Shown: positions 7,977 through 14,062 of the stretch, piece by piece | Position numbering within the stretch: position 1 is the first letter of the stretch | Layout of the letters: each line of letters starts with the position of its first letter | Assembly (NCBI GenBank): GCA_003512525.1 | Contig: DOQG01000020.1 | Span: forward strand, 1,285 to 17,928 | Length of the DNA: 16,644 nucleotides | DNA from: Oscillospiraceae bacterium | GTDB lineage: Bacteria; Bacillota; Clostridia; Oscillospirales; Ruminococcaceae | Direction of reading: 5' to 3' | Notes under the pieces: model-generated | Told to the model about the DNA's origin: nothing | Databases searched by the model: none | What the model saw: the letters and a program-made list of their open reading frames with translations, nothing else | Made by a program: the position numbers and the translations under genes

Positions 7977-8327
7977 TCAAGCCTTCAACTTGTTTATCAC
8001 AAGCTCGTTTTCCAAATGCTGCGATATACTGTCAGCTATGGCGGTCGTTGCCCGCCGGATACCGGCGTCAGACAGTCCCTCGCAAGGATGTATCATCGTT
8101 ACGGTGATTTCTGTTTCCGTTTCCTGTTCATTTACGGAGACGGAAAACCGGCTTAAATTACCGTATACCGACATCTCTGCTAAAATGGTGGATGCGTCTG
8201 TTTTTTCATATTCGGCACCGTTTTTATCCAGCACTTCATAGACGGCAAAGATCACATATTGCCGATTGTACGGCAGCGTTCTCTTTGTTGTTTTGCTGTC
8301 CGGCAGGACGGGATGCTGCATATTCAC
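7977..8327 (-). CDS. small conserved-looking protein of unknown function
   Basis: This 116-aa soluble protein has no signal peptide or membrane segment. It has an alternating strand-like middle (QYVIFAVYEVLD; RFSVSVNEQETETEITVTMI) and a C-terminal helix (RRATTAIADSISQHLENELV), an alpha/beta layout I cannot assign to a family. The frame is open to 8501, but AGGAGG at 8337-8342 stands 9 nt before GTG 8327, and the upstream part overlaps another frame, so I chose this GTG. ATG 8321, two codons later, is an alternative. It is the first intact gene of the minus-strand cluster, 52 nt before the 809-aa gene, and probably belongs to the same transcript. Confidence 0.7.
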   Translation of the reverse strand: MNMQHPVLPDSKTTKRTLPYNRQYVIFAVYEVLDKNGAEYEKTDASTILAEMSVYGNLSRFSVSVNEQETETEITVTMIHPCEGLSDAGIRRATTAIADSISQHLENELVINKLKA

Positions 8328-8349
8328 CGTCCGACACCTCCTTTTCATC

Positions 8350-8376
8350 ACGGTTCTATGGTAAACCGTTTTTTTT
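8350..8376 (+). terminator. plus-strand terminator-like hairpin
   Basis: ACGGTT and AACCGT (6 bp, 8-nt loop) run into eight T residues (8369-8376) on the plus strand. No plus-strand gene ends here, so it may limit antisense transcription. On the minus strand it is a leader hairpin just upstream of the ribosome site of the 116-aa gene. Confidence 0.4.
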
Positions 8377-8382
8377 ATGGTG

Positions 8383-8709
8383 TTATTGCTTTTCAATATA
8401 CCCGCTGATAGGTTCGGCATACATATTGTCGTCGGTGACGGGCTGATACCGCTTGCCGTCATAGACATCGGTAAAGCCGTTGGTGGTCTTGTAAATTTCA
8501 CCGGTTTCGATATCGTACACGCGCTCGTAACCGAGGGTGGCGTCGCTCTGCTTCTGGCTCATAATGGCCTGACTCCTGTTGCGTCTTTCCCATGATGACA
8601 TAAAGCCGTCCATAGTCGCATTAAAGTTCTGACTGATCTGTTTTGCAAGGGCAACCTTTTCGTTGCTTGTGTTGCAATTCGTATTCCTCCCGACCGTCTT
8701 TGCATATAA
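8383..8709 (-). pseudogene. 5'-truncated gene, C-terminal fragment
   Basis: An open minus-strand frame of 108 codons follows a TAA at 8710-8712 and contains no ATG, GTG or TTG near a ribosome site. The first ATG (8613) lies mid-protein with no Shine-Dalgarno. The readable protein looks genuine: a helical part (VALAKQISQNFNATMDGFM, SSWERRNRSQAIMSQKQS) is followed by a Tyr/Asp-rich strand part (LGYERVYDIETGEIYKTTNG, YDGKRYQPVTDD). I recall similar C-termini in larger uncharacterised proteins of gut Bacillota but cannot name the family. It is probably the tail of a longer gene whose 5' end was deleted; use of a rare start codon is the alternative. Confidence 0.6.
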
Positions 8710-8737
8710 TTATACTTACAGAGTACCGATTTTGATA
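8709..8737 (-). promoter_or_regulatory. weak promoter candidate for the minus-strand cluster
   Basis: On minus, TATCAA (8737-8732), a 17-nt spacer and a perfect TATAAT (8714-8709). The -35 is poor, but this is the best candidate upstream of the four-gene cluster, and it sits exactly at the truncated end of the preceding frame. Confidence 0.35.
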
Positions 8738-8832
8738 TAAGGGAAGTCCGCCAATCTGCCGAAAATGGGGTGGCGGAACTCCGCCATTCTTAAAATCGAG
8801 GCAAAATTATCGGTTTTCCCTGAAAAAACCGC

Positions 8833-8865
8833 AAAAAAATATCCTCCCACATCGGTGGGAGGATA
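8833..8865 (-). terminator. strong terminator of the LuxR-type regulator gene
   Basis: A perfect 11-bp stem (TATCCTCCCAC at 8840-8850 with GTGGGAGGATA at 8855-8865) has a 4-nt loop. On the minus strand it is followed by seven U residues (8839-8833). It lies 22 nt after the regulator's stop and isolates it from the cluster downstream. Confidence 0.92.
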
Positions 8866-8887
8866 AAATGCTTTTTGTTATGTTTTA

Positions 8888-10327
8888 TTATGCGTTGTTA
8901 TAAAGAGTAACAAGCCCGATCCGGGATTTTGCACCTGTTTTTTTATATATGGCGGAGACATATCTCTCTAAGGTTCGTCTGGAGACATACAAACTGTCGG
9001 CTATCGTCTGCAATCCGTCTTCGGTATTGACAAGCAGTCCGAAAACCTCGGTTTCTCTCTGTGTCAACGAAAACTGCTCTGCCAGTCTTTGCAGTTTTTC
9101 ACTGTTGCTTAGTTCGCTGCTGTCCGCTTCGGCAAGCCTGTCCAAAAACGCTTTTCTTTTGTTGGTATAGAAAAGCGCGACAATGCTGGTGGTCACGAAT
9201 AAAATCAGCTCTATGGTGATTATGACAATATTGTTTTCGGAATGCAAAAGTGCAAGGGAGCCTCCCGAGATTGCAGCGGCAACAAGATTATTGACGGTTC
9301 TGCCAAACCCTGACCATAACTCGGGGGTATCCGTGTATCGGGCGATCTCCATAAAGGAAGAGGTAAAGAAAACAGCAAAGAAGCCGGCGGACAGATAGAA
9401 TATGATCAGACTCACCGTGAACGGCCCGGCAAACTGAATAATGACAAGGCAGGTCGTAGACAGAAGCATTACGCAGTACATGATCACACTCATATATTTT
9501 CTGCCTGCAATATCAAACAAGAAACCTGCCATAAGACCGCTGAATGCGAGAAGTATTCTCGGCCACTGACCAATATTCACCATTCCGTTTGCGTGGTATA
9601 CGGTGACCGCATTGTCCATGGTGCCGAAAATACAGGTCATCAGTGCGACAAAAAGGACGAGGAACAAAATGATTTTCAGGCTGTCCTTTCCGCTTTCGTC
9701 GTTTTCCTCTTCGTTTTTGCTTTTGGAGAAGGCAGGGACAACGCTGTTTTTCTCTGCTTTTATCAGCATAAATGCCAGCAATAGTATAAATGCAGAAAGT
9801 ATGCCGGCTTCTATGTGATCTATATGAACCAAATTGTTGTTTGCGATTTGAAGCAAGATTCCAAGCATATAGGAAACGCCTGTCAGTCGCGCAATATAGG
9901 TGTTGTCCTCTAACAGACATAGTGTTTTGTAGAATACGGCACTTCCAAACGCGCCGAGAATCAGAAACAGCAAGAGTCCCATGCCGAGTGTAAGTGCATA
10001 AGAGGCATGGCGGCATATCACAAAAAGACAAATAACCGACAAAATCGCTGCACACATTGCAAGTGCGGTTTGCCATTTTCCTTTACGAAATTGAGAGAAA
10101 ACAGGATACAGAACGAAACCGATGACGCTGATACCAAGCGCATAGTTTTGGGCATTTACCGATTGATTCCCCGAAACCGTGCGGGAGATCATATTGACAA
10201 ACAGAAATTCCGCGCCCAGAAACACAAAAGTAAATAAGCTCATCAACACGATCGCCTTTGTGTAGGGGATTCGATTTTCCTCATTAAAGGCGTCGCTTTG
10301 CCTGATTTTTTTCAAAATGCTGTTCAT
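8888..10327 (-). CDS. membrane-bound LuxR-type transcriptional regulator
   Basis: This 479-aa protein joins about twelve transmembrane helices (residues 25-390, MFS-like, in two blocks separated by a charged cytoplasmic loop near 200-215) to a C-terminal LuxR/GerE helix-turn-helix at about 415-475. The HTH contains LTQRETEVFGLLV and YVSRRTLERYVSAIYKKTGA. Such MFS-like/LuxR proteins occur in gut Clostridia and Coriobacteriia as one-component membrane sensors, often beside the genes they control. The targets here are unknown, but the minus-strand TPR cluster begins 0.5 kb downstream. The ribosome site is modest (AAGG about 9 nt before ATG). A promoter candidate lies at 10361-10388 and a strong terminator at 8833-8865, so it is probably monocistronic. 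Confidence 0.9.
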   Translation of the reverse strand: MNSILKKIRQSDAFNEENRIPYTKAIVLMSLFTFVFLGAEFLFVNMISRTVSGNQSVNAQNYALGISVIGFVLYPVFSQFRKGKWQTALAMCAAILSVICLFVICRHASYALTLGMGLLLFLILGAFGSAVFYKTLCLLEDNTYIARLTGVSYMLGILLQIANNNLVHIDHIEAGILSAFILLLAFMLIKAEKNSVVPAFSKSKNEEENDESGKDSLKIILFLVLFVALMTCIFGTMDNAVTVYHANGMVNIGQWPRILLAFSGLMAGFLFDIAGRKYMSVIMYCVMLLSTTCLVIIQFAGPFTVSLIIFYLSAGFFAVFFTSSFMEIARYTDTPELWSGFGRTVNNLVAAAISGGSLALLHSENNIVIITIELILFVTTSIVALFYTNKRKAFLDRLAEADSSELSNSEKLQRLAEQFSLTQRETEVFGLLVNTEDGLQTIADSLYVSRRTLERYVSAIYKKTGAKSRIGLVTLYNNA

Positions 10328-10360
10328 AATTCAACCTTATCTTTAAATCATAAAAACTTC

Positions 10361-10388
10361 TTTATAAGTACCCACTTTCAGCCTTCAA
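10361..10388 (-). promoter_or_regulatory. promoter candidate of the LuxR-type gene
   Basis: On minus, TTGAAG (10388-10383), a 16-nt spacer and TATAAA (10366-10361), 33 nt upstream of the ATG. The -35 box lies inside the right copy of the 24-bp repeat. Confidence 0.5.
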
Positions 10389-10401
10389 GGGTTTTGTTGT
10401 G
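10378..10401. repeat. 24-bp direct repeat, right copy
   Basis: Identical to 2994-3017. Unlike the left copy, the complementary hairpin arm is missing: only CCCACTTT stands where ACCCTTGAA would be, so the terminator is broken here. It lies between the acetyltransferase-fusion stop and the LuxR-type gene. Confidence 0.8.
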
Positions 10402-10434
10402 GGAGGACTATATAATAGATTTTTTCGCCTTTTC

Positions 10435-11667
10435 TTATTCAATTGCTTTCAATTCTTTTTCTAACACATCTGCAAAACGCTGAACAACCTCGCCAAGTGT
10501 TTCAGCATAGTCGAATGTATCTTTATCATATCGGTACTTTAACGGGCATTTGCGGACATTCAATGCGGTTGTTAGAGCGTGCACATCCGGGCATAGATTG
10601 TTTTGAAGCGCCCATTCTGCCGCTTTTGTTTTAGAAATAATCTTGCCTGTGCGAAGTATGTATATGCAACGAGATATATCCAACAGCCAACCGAAAGAAT
10701 AAAAATTTCTTCCGGTGCTTTGTGCGTACTTTCTTATAGTCTTATAGTGACGATTCACATCGGCATACAACTCATGTAAATCCGGACATCTCAGTTCTTT
10801 TCGTATATCCTTCCCGTACAAAAGAACGCTGCTCTCAATCAGTTCTGTTTTGCCAAAGCCATCTAGCAAATACCTGTCGGTAATTCTCTCTCCGCTTGTA
10901 CCCCAATAAACCACTCGGTCATCAGCGTTTGCGAGAAAGGCACTTCTGGTGAGCATAGCGCCCTCAAAAGAACGGTAATAAAGATTATCGGGTTCATCTG
11001 CGAGCATAGTCCGGCGGAGATTTACAAGCAAATTTGCCTGTGACTCGGATATTTGCTTCTCCGTCAGGACTAAAATATCAATATCGCTCCAACCCAATCT
11101 GAAATCATTCAATGCAGACGAACCGTACAAATATATTGTAGGGTCACAGTCCGCAAGAATACGGCTGATTTCCCGAACCATACCGTTAATAGACATCTGT
11201 CTGGCTTTTCGCTCTGCGCCGGCGGGGAAAAGGACAAATTTTTGATTTGGGTAATCGAATTCCTCTATAAGCTCATCTGCAACAAAACCGAATTTCTCAT
11301 ACAATGTTCTTGGTGCAATTCCTTTTACATCATCAGCCCGAAATGTAGAAACCGATATTTCTTTTGCCCTGTCTAAATTGGCAAGCGCCTCAACCATAAG
11401 CATTGTAGCCATACCGCGGCGACGGTATCGGGGTGCAACTGCGAGACAGCAGATCATGTTGTGTTCCCTCGAAAACAATATAACTCCTGCAATTTCGGCT
11501 TCTTCTTTTACACAAACAGCCTGTCGTTTATCCATAAATTTCAGGACGCTGGTTTTATGCTCATTTAGCTTTTCCTGTGTTTCAAGCCCCGGAAAATCCC
11601 ATCGAACCTCTGTTATTAAGTCCATCCATTTTTCAATATCTTCAGGTACGCCATAAAGAAGCTGCAC
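10435..11667 (-). CDS. GNAT acetyltransferase / nucleotidyltransferase fusion
   Basis: This is a 410-aa two-domain protein. Residues 1-145 form a GNAT N-acetyltransferase. Acetyl-CoA motif A is at 76-90 (LAVAPRYRRRGMATM), and motif B (RTLYEKFGF) ends near 128. Residues about 160-270 carry a Pol-beta-type nucleotidyltransferase signature, GSSALNDFRLGWSDIDILV at 182-200, with the two metal-binding Asp residues at 195 and 197. The helical C-terminus (270-410) resembles the tail of ANT(9)/ANT(3'')-type aminoglycoside adenylyltransferases. Both domains keep their key residues. Bifunctional modification of a small molecule such as an aminoglycoside is possible but unproven. GTG 11667 follows GAGGTGA at a good distance. 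It stands alone on the minus strand with no clear terminator before the LuxR-type gene. Confidence 0.88.
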   Translation of the reverse strand: MQLLYGVPEDIEKWMDLITEVRWDFPGLETQEKLNEHKTSVLKFMDKRQAVCVKEEAEIAGVILFSREHNMICCLAVAPRYRRRGMATMLMVEALANLDRAKEISVSTFRADDVKGIAPRTLYEKFGFVADELIEEFDYPNQKFVLFPAGAERKARQMSINGMVREISRILADCDPTIYLYGSSALNDFRLGWSDIDILVLTEKQISESQANLLVNLRRTMLADEPDNLYYRSFEGAMLTRSAFLANADDRVVYWGTSGERITDRYLLDGFGKTELIESSVLLYGKDIRKELRCPDLHELYADVNRHYKTIRKYAQSTGRNFYSFGWLLDISRCIYILRTGKIISKTKAAEWALQNNLCPDVHALTTALNVRKCPLKYRYDKDTFDYAETLGEVVQRFADVLEKELKAIE

Positions 11668-11853
11668 AGTATTTCACCTCAGTTCATTGTGTGCTTTAGC
11701 TGCAAAAAAGGTTGTTTTACTTATAGATTTTTGATTTCTATCTGCCTGCGTATTGGGTGTTCGGTTGTGTGAGAGTTCAAAAACCTTATATAAAGGGAAA
11801 ACGACCGATTTACATTTACAAAAACGGTCGCTGAAATTTTGCCGTATAAAACG

Positions 11854-11884
11854 GTGAAAACCCCGATAAAATCAGGGTTTTCAC
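11854..11884 (-). terminator. terminator-like hairpin downstream of tRNA-Ser
   Basis: GTGAAAACCCCGAT and ATCAGGGTTTTCAC form 14 pairs around a 3-nt loop. The one imperfect pair is G-U in minus-strand RNA but A-C in plus-strand RNA, which favours minus transcription. A second hairpin (GGCTATA/TATAGCC, 11886-11905) lies between it and the tRNA. The U-tract (CGTTTTATA) is moderate. Nothing gene-like is seen from here to the acetyltransferase start at 11667, apart from another short dyad CGACCG/CGGTCG. Confidence 0.65.
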
Positions 11885-11911
11885 GGGCTATATTTTTTTA
11901 TAGCCTCTTGT

Positions 11912-12000
11912 TGGCGCAGACGGTGAGATTCGAACTCACGTGCGGTTGCCCGCAAACTGATTTCGAGTCAGCCCCGTTATGACCACTTCGATACGTCTGC
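11912..12000 (-). tRNA. tRNA-Ser (anticodon CGA)
   Basis: The minus strand folds as a class II tRNA. The acceptor stem is GCAGACG/CGTCTGC with discriminator G and encoded CCA. The anticodon stem GCTGA/TCAGT holds loop CTCGAAA, giving anticodon CGA (reads UCG, serine). The long variable arm is GCGG-GCAA-CCGC, and the T arm is GTGAG-TTCGAAT-CTCAC. The variable arm confirms serine. It is apparently a single-gene unit. Confidence 0.97.
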
Positions 12001-12038
12001 ATATACGTTCCGACATCTTCCGATATCAGAACATAAAT

Positions 12039-12067
12039 ATTATACACTAAAACTGTCGTTTTGTCAA
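12039..12067 (-). promoter_or_regulatory. consensus promoter of tRNA-Ser
   Basis: On minus, TTGACA (12067-12062), exactly 17 nt, then TATAAT (12044-12039): a perfect sigma-70/sigma-A consensus, as expected for a stable RNA. The -35 directly abuts the stop codon of the small membrane protein gene (12068-12070). Confidence 0.92.
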
Positions 12068-12328
12068 TCACTTTTTGCATTTTCCTGTGCCGAATGCTCT
12101 TGAGATTATACTCAGCAGTAAAAATATCATTATTACATCAAGTGCGCCGAGCAGTATGCTTACTACAGGCATATCCTGTATACAGTTTACCGCAACTATA
12201 GCCATTATCGCAATTATCACGGCAAAAGCAGGTGATGCCGGCACACAGCAGATTATCCTTAACGGTTTAGGCAGTCTGTGGCTTGTGCTTGCCGCTGTTC
12301 CTGTATCGAAAAGTATATCGCATAACAC
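12068..12328 (-). CDS. small two-helix membrane protein
   Basis: About 86 aa. Two hydrophobic stretches, near AFAVIIAIMAIVAVNC and PVVSILLGALDVIMIFLLL, are followed by a basic tail ending GKCKK. I know no family. The start is uncertain. The stop codon of the XRE gene is preceded by a fine AGGAGG, but no ATG, GTG or TTG stands at the right distance in this frame. The next in-frame candidate is GTG 12328; ATT 12337 is an alternative. It lies just downstream of the XRE gene and is probably cotranscribed and coupled to it. A membrane partner of the XRE regulator is a reasonable guess. Confidence 0.6.
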   Translation of the reverse strand: MLCDILFDTGTAASTSHRLPKPLRIICCVPASPAFAVIIAIMAIVAVNCIQDMPVVSILLGALDVIMIFLLLSIISRAFGTGKCKK

Positions 12329-12347
12329 CTCTATAATGAGATCCGTA

Positions 12348-12866
12348 TTACTTTCCTCCTGCAATTTCCGAAAGCTTAAGTGTAGCGTCAACGCTTATCT
12401 CACGGCTCTTGTAAATGCCCTTGTCGGCAAGCTCAAGCGCCTGCTTTGCATATTTTACCGCCGCCGCCTTATCGCCGTTTTCTGTAGCTTTATCGGACAA
12501 AGCAATACAGCAACGTGCGATAATTGCTTGACCCTCATCTTCAAATTCAGTGCCGATGAGCTTTTCCGCTGTTTCAACACATCCGAGGTGATCGCGGTTT
12601 TTGTACATTTGTTTTGCTTTTATCAATAATTCTGCATTTTGGTCGGGTATATCGGTATCCGGTGTTTCGTCTGATATAAGGCTTCCTGCCGGCAGATCCA
12701 GCCGCCCTGCCAGATATTCAAGCGTTTTCACGGACGGGCAGGCATTGCCGCTTTCAATACGGCTAAGCATATTTCTTGTGATAAATGTGCCTACAAGCTC
12801 TGACTGAGTCATCTTCTTGGCAAGTCGTGCTTCTTTAATTCGCTTTCCGAGTTCTCCGGAATTCAT
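12348..12866 (-). CDS. XRE-family regulator with TPR-like C-terminus
   Basis: This 172-aa protein has a Cro/C1-type helix-turn-helix at about 6-60 (LGKRIKEARLAKKMTQSELV, recognition-helix region ITRNMLSRIESGNACPS). A linker follows, then helical pairs at about 78-165 resembling TPRs (AKQMYKNRDHLGCVETAEKL; KAAAVKYAKQALELA). This layout recalls Rgg/PlcR-like regulators but is shorter, so peptide sensing is only a possibility. ATG 12866 was chosen for GAGGAG 7 nt upstream, rather than the ATG nine codons earlier. A 15-bp palindrome sits in its own promoter and a near-identical one at the divergent lipoprotein promoter, suggesting that it represses both. Confidence 0.85.
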   Translation of the reverse strand: MNSGELGKRIKEARLAKKMTQSELVGTFITRNMLSRIESGNACPSVKTLEYLAGRLDLPAGSLISDETPDTDIPDQNAELLIKAKQMYKNRDHLGCVETAEKLIGTEFEDEGQAIIARCCIALSDKATENGDKAAAVKYAKQALELADKGIYKSREISVDATLKLSEIAGGK

Positions 12867-12918
12867 GTGCTCACTCCTCTCACACTCTATCACAGTTACA
12901 GATAATTACCTTTACTTG

Positions 12919-12939
12919 ATTATAGTAAATGAAATTTAC
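12919..12939 (-). promoter_or_regulatory. XRE promoter -10 with 15-bp operator
   Basis: On minus, TATAAT (12924-12919) is immediately preceded by a palindrome, GTAAATGAAATTTAC on plus (12925-12939, arms GTAAAT/ATTTAC). It fills the spacer between -10 and -35. The -35 is weak. A repressor bound here would block the XRE promoter, i.e. autoregulation. Confidence 0.65.
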
Positions 12940-13009
12940 ATTTATATTGATAGTTTAACAGATACTCATAGAAAAATCAAGAGCGTTTACTGAAAAAATC
13001 AATATCAAG

Positions 13010-13066
13010 GCACAATTTCAGATTGTTTTCTGCGGTATGCACAAGAAATATATCCTGAAATTGTGC
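13010..13066. repeat. 12-bp perfect inverted repeat in the divergent intergenic region
   Basis: GCACAATTTCAG (13010-13021) and CTGAAATTGTGC (13055-13066) are separated by 33 nt. A second, outer pair, TCAATATCAA (2999-nt-scale neighbour at about 12999-13008) and TTGATATTGA (about 13096-13105), also exists. It lies between the XRE and lipoprotein promoters. It may be a regulatory RNA structure or a looping site; there is no T-tract to call it a terminator. Confidence 0.6.
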
Positions 13067-13101
13067 AAAATGCTTATTTTGAGCAAACGCAAGGTTTGAT
13101 A

Positions 13102-13129
13102 TTGACATTTCGTTCAAATGTGCTATAAT
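13102..13129 (+). promoter_or_regulatory. promoter of the lipoprotein gene
   Basis: TTGACA (13102-13107), a 16-nt spacer and TATAAT (13124-13129) with an extended TG-n element: a very strong promoter sequence, 64 nt upstream of the start codon. Confidence 0.85.
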
Positions 13130-13133
13130 TAAG

Positions 13134-13148
13134 GTAAATTAAATTTAC
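13134..13148. promoter_or_regulatory. 15-bp operator at the lipoprotein transcription start
   Basis: GTAAATTAAATTTAC, a perfect palindrome around a central A, begins 5 nt after the -10 and so covers the expected start of transcription. It differs from the palindrome in the XRE promoter (12925-12939) at a single central base. Repression by the XRE protein is the simplest reading. Confidence 0.7.
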
Positions 13149-13193
13149 ATAGCAAAATCTGCTACTGCCTATAAGCAGAAAGGACTAATAAAG

Positions 13194-13811
13194 TTGAATA
13201 TTTCATATATAAAAATAAAACGATACGCCGTAAGAGCCTTAATTTTGGTATGTACCATGGTATTTATGCTCACTTTTGCGGGATGTCACAGAGGTGAAAC
13301 GGCAACCGAAACCAAGCACTTAACTCCTAAGGAAACCATAGAAGAGATAATGAGTCTTGCCAAAGCAGGTGAGTATGACGATCTTGCTTCATATTGCCGC
13401 AGCTTTTCCAAGAGAAGCATGGAGCTTTACTTTTCAGATACAGATACTGCATATGAAGATAGCTGGCTATCACGTTATTCTGAAACTATGGCATCGCTAT
13501 TCAAAAATTATGTAACTTGTGATAATCTTACCGAAAAGACCGATAAAACTGCCAGAACCGGTAGCGTGACCGGTACGTTCACTTCTTTTGATATGGAGAA
13601 GTTCAACGAAAAGACCGATTCCAAGATCAACAGTGAGCTAAAGAACGATTTCAACGCCCAGATGGATTACATCGATTCGCTTATCGGTGATGACGAGTTC
13701 AAATCGGATAAGTTTGAGTTTACTGTAGATTTCCGCTACATCAATGATGAGTGGGTGCTTGCAGATAAGAATTTCCTTATCTTGCTTACGCTCGGATACT
13801 ACAACAATTGA
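13194..13811 (+). CDS. putative lipoprotein of unknown function
   Basis: This is a 205-aa protein. Basic residues and a hydrophobic stretch (ALILVCTMVFMLTFAGC) end in a lipobox-like LTFAGC at about 26-31, so it is probably exported and lipid-anchored at Cys31; Phe at -3 is unusual. The mature part is acidic and soluble. A helical region near 43-60 (PKETIEEIMSLAKAGEYDDL) recalls the start of small stress-related domains such as DUF4878 (snoaL-like); this is a resemblance only. The end (FRYINDEWVLADKNF) also fits a cystatin/NTF2-like fold. TTG 13194 is used, with AAAGGA about 9 nt upstream and no ATG nearby. It is divergent from the XRE gene and shares its operator motif. Confidence 0.75.
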   Translation: MNISYIKIKRYAVRALILVCTMVFMLTFAGCHRGETATETKHLTPKETIEEIMSLAKAGEYDDLASYCRSFSKRSMELYFSDTDTAYEDSWLSRYSETMASLFKNYVTCDNLTEKTDKTARTGSVTGTFTSFDMEKFNEKTDSKINSELKNDFNAQMDYIDSLIGDDEFKSDKFEFTVDFRYINDEWVLADKNFLILLTLGYYNN

Positions 13812-13986
13812 TATACATAGAGTAATTGCTAAACAGAATATACGCATCGTTATTTCAACAAAGTGAATTTAGCATAATACAGCGCAAAAAGAGATACTTA
13901 TACGGGATAGAAAAACCACATAATAATGCGAAATGAACAAACGCAAAGTTTACTGTTCGTAATATGACAACTGAATTTAACAGGTT

Positions 13987-14009
13987 GTAAAATTACTTGT
14001 TGCTATTAT
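13987..14009 (+). promoter_or_regulatory. weak promoter candidate for the nfeD-flotillin pair
   Basis: TATTAT (14004-14009) carries an extended TG-n (14001-14002), with no good -35 at 16-18 nt. The rest of 13812-14062 shows no gene. It does hold a near copy (13934-13951) of the element upstream of the lipoprotein promoter. No convincing sigma-W-type (TGAAAC/CGTA) promoter is seen, although Bacillus relatives use one. Confidence 0.3.
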
Positions 14010-14062
14010 GTTTGGACTGTTCACAAAAGCAGTTTGATATGAAATTTGAAAGGGTGAAAGAT

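Noticed and set aside
7578..8156. 192-codon plus-strand frame over the start of the 809-aa gene
   Set aside because: It is antisense to two supported genes and has low-complexity basic/aromatic composition without start signals.
8746..8832. GC-rich dyads (TCCGCCA/TGGCGGA and CGGTTTT/AAAACCG) downstream of the LuxR-type terminator
   Set aside because: They are short stems with long or mismatched loops and no clear role; noted, but not supported as a separate feature.
11898..12080. 60-codon minus-strand frame across the tRNA
   Set aside because: It overlaps tRNA-Ser and its promoter, has no protein resemblance, and is explained entirely by the tRNA unit.
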